From: Actinomycetota bacterium
GTDB taxonomy: Bacteria; Actinomycetota; Thermoleophilia; Gaiellales; Gaiellaceae
Direction: 5' to 3'
NCBI GenBank assembly: GCA_013812465.1
Contig: JACCTK010000004.1
Location: forward strand, 1-5,071
DNA length: 5,071 nucleotides
The position numbers and the translations under genes are program-made. Under the pieces are notes generated by a model. It did not search any database. It had not been told where the DNA came from and saw only the letters and a list, made by a program, of their open reading frames with translations. Shown piece after piece: positions 4,732 to 5,071 of this stretch (position 1 is the first letter of the stretch; each line of letters starts with the position of its first letter).

Positions 4732-5071
4732 ATGGCGAGCGAACCAGTAAGGATCGACCGAATCGACCGCAGGATCCTCGGTGAGCTGCAGGCAGATGCC
4801 CGGCTCAGCATGGCCGAGCTCGGCCGCAGGATCAGCCTCTCGCCGCCCGCCGTCGCGGAGCGCGTGCAGCGGCTCGAGCGCGCAGGGGTGATCACCGGCT
4901 ACCGGGCGGTCGTTGAGCCGAAGGCGCTGGGCTTCCCGCTCGCTGCAGTCGTGCGCGTCCGGCCGGCGAGTCGCCAGCTCCACAAGATCCCGGAGGTCGC
5001 GCGAGAGACCCCGGAGGTCGTGGAGTGCTACCGGATCACGGGTGAGGACTGCTTCTTCCTCAAGCTGCACC
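4732..5071 (+). CDS. Lrp/AsnC-family transcriptional regulator, partial (3' end beyond window)
   Basis: 113 codons are present; family members are about 140-160 residues, so the last quarter is missing. Residues 7-20 (RIDRIDRRILGELQ) match the usual Lrp opening D-x-x-D-x-x-I-L-x-x-L-Q. The winged helix-turn-helix is at about 22-57: LSMAELGRRISLSPPAV as the turn, then ERVQRLERAGVITGY, the recognition helix and wing. After A-L-G-F at 65-68 the RAM/AsnC ligand-binding domain begins, including C-Y-R-I-T-G-E-D (99-106), which corresponds to the V-T-G-x-x-D motif near the amino-acid site. ATG 4732 has AAAGGA 11 bases upstream; an in-frame TAA at 4693-4695 and no other start codon between fix this choice. 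It probably works as a dimer or octamer that senses an amino acid and controls the divergent exporter and itself. Confidence 0.92.
   Translation, partial: MASEPVRIDRIDRRILGELQADARLSMAELGRRISLSPPAVAERVQRLERAGVITGYRAVVEPKALGFPLAAVVRVRPASRQLHKIPEVARETPEVVECYRITGEDCFFLKLH

Noticed and set aside
4660..5070. Minus-strand ORFs over the Lrp/AsnC gene
   Set aside because: The plus strand carries a clear Lrp helix-turn-helix and the start of the ligand domain; the opposite frames are shadows.

Overview
The window looks like chromosomal DNA of a high-GC Gram-positive bacterium, most likely an actinobacterium. The support is strong G/C bias at third codon positions, GTG starts, an Otr(A)-like ribosomal protection factor, and a tRNA whose CCA end is not encoded. 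A deep-branching class such as Thermoleophilia is possible, but that is inference only.

Left part (1-1660) is accessory-looking. A complete tRNA-Ala(GGC) at 52-124 has a perfect hairpin terminator just behind it. About 1.4 kb of less G/C-biased, gene-poor sequence follows, holding relics: the end of an RCC1-repeat protein (about 290-451), a small lipoprotein broken by a one-base frameshift (509-850, tail to 959), and a short stretch encoding motif VI of a UvrD/PcrA-type helicase (about 1044-1100). Next comes a 116-codon unknown gene (1230-1580) with a perfect Shine-Dalgarno sequence, then a textbook intrinsic terminator (1619-1654). A tRNA flanked by gene fragments fits an old integration/deletion hot spot, although no attachment repeat was found.

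Middle (1660-3793): a 671-residue translational GTPase of the tetracycline ribosomal protection family, closest in my recollection to Otr(A), with all GTPase motifs and the five-domain EF-G-like layout intact. The decoding-site loop of domain IV departs from the usual SPVS sequence. Its upstream region holds a good -10 element and a 37-codon leader ORF that overlaps the GTPase ribosome-binding site and start codon. Further up lie the terminator and a promoter-like palindrome. Together these could give layered control, as is known for tet(M).

Right part (3790-5071): an EamA/RhtA-type amino-acid exporter on the minus strand converges on the GTPase gene; the two stop codons share one CTAG. Divergent from the exporter is an Lrp/AsnC-family regulator that runs off the window end. 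The 93-bp gap between them contains a TTGC-N3-GCAA palindrome. The likely arrangement is a regulator sensing an amino acid and controlling both itself and the neighbouring exporter. I see no CRISPR array, insertion sequence or replication origin.
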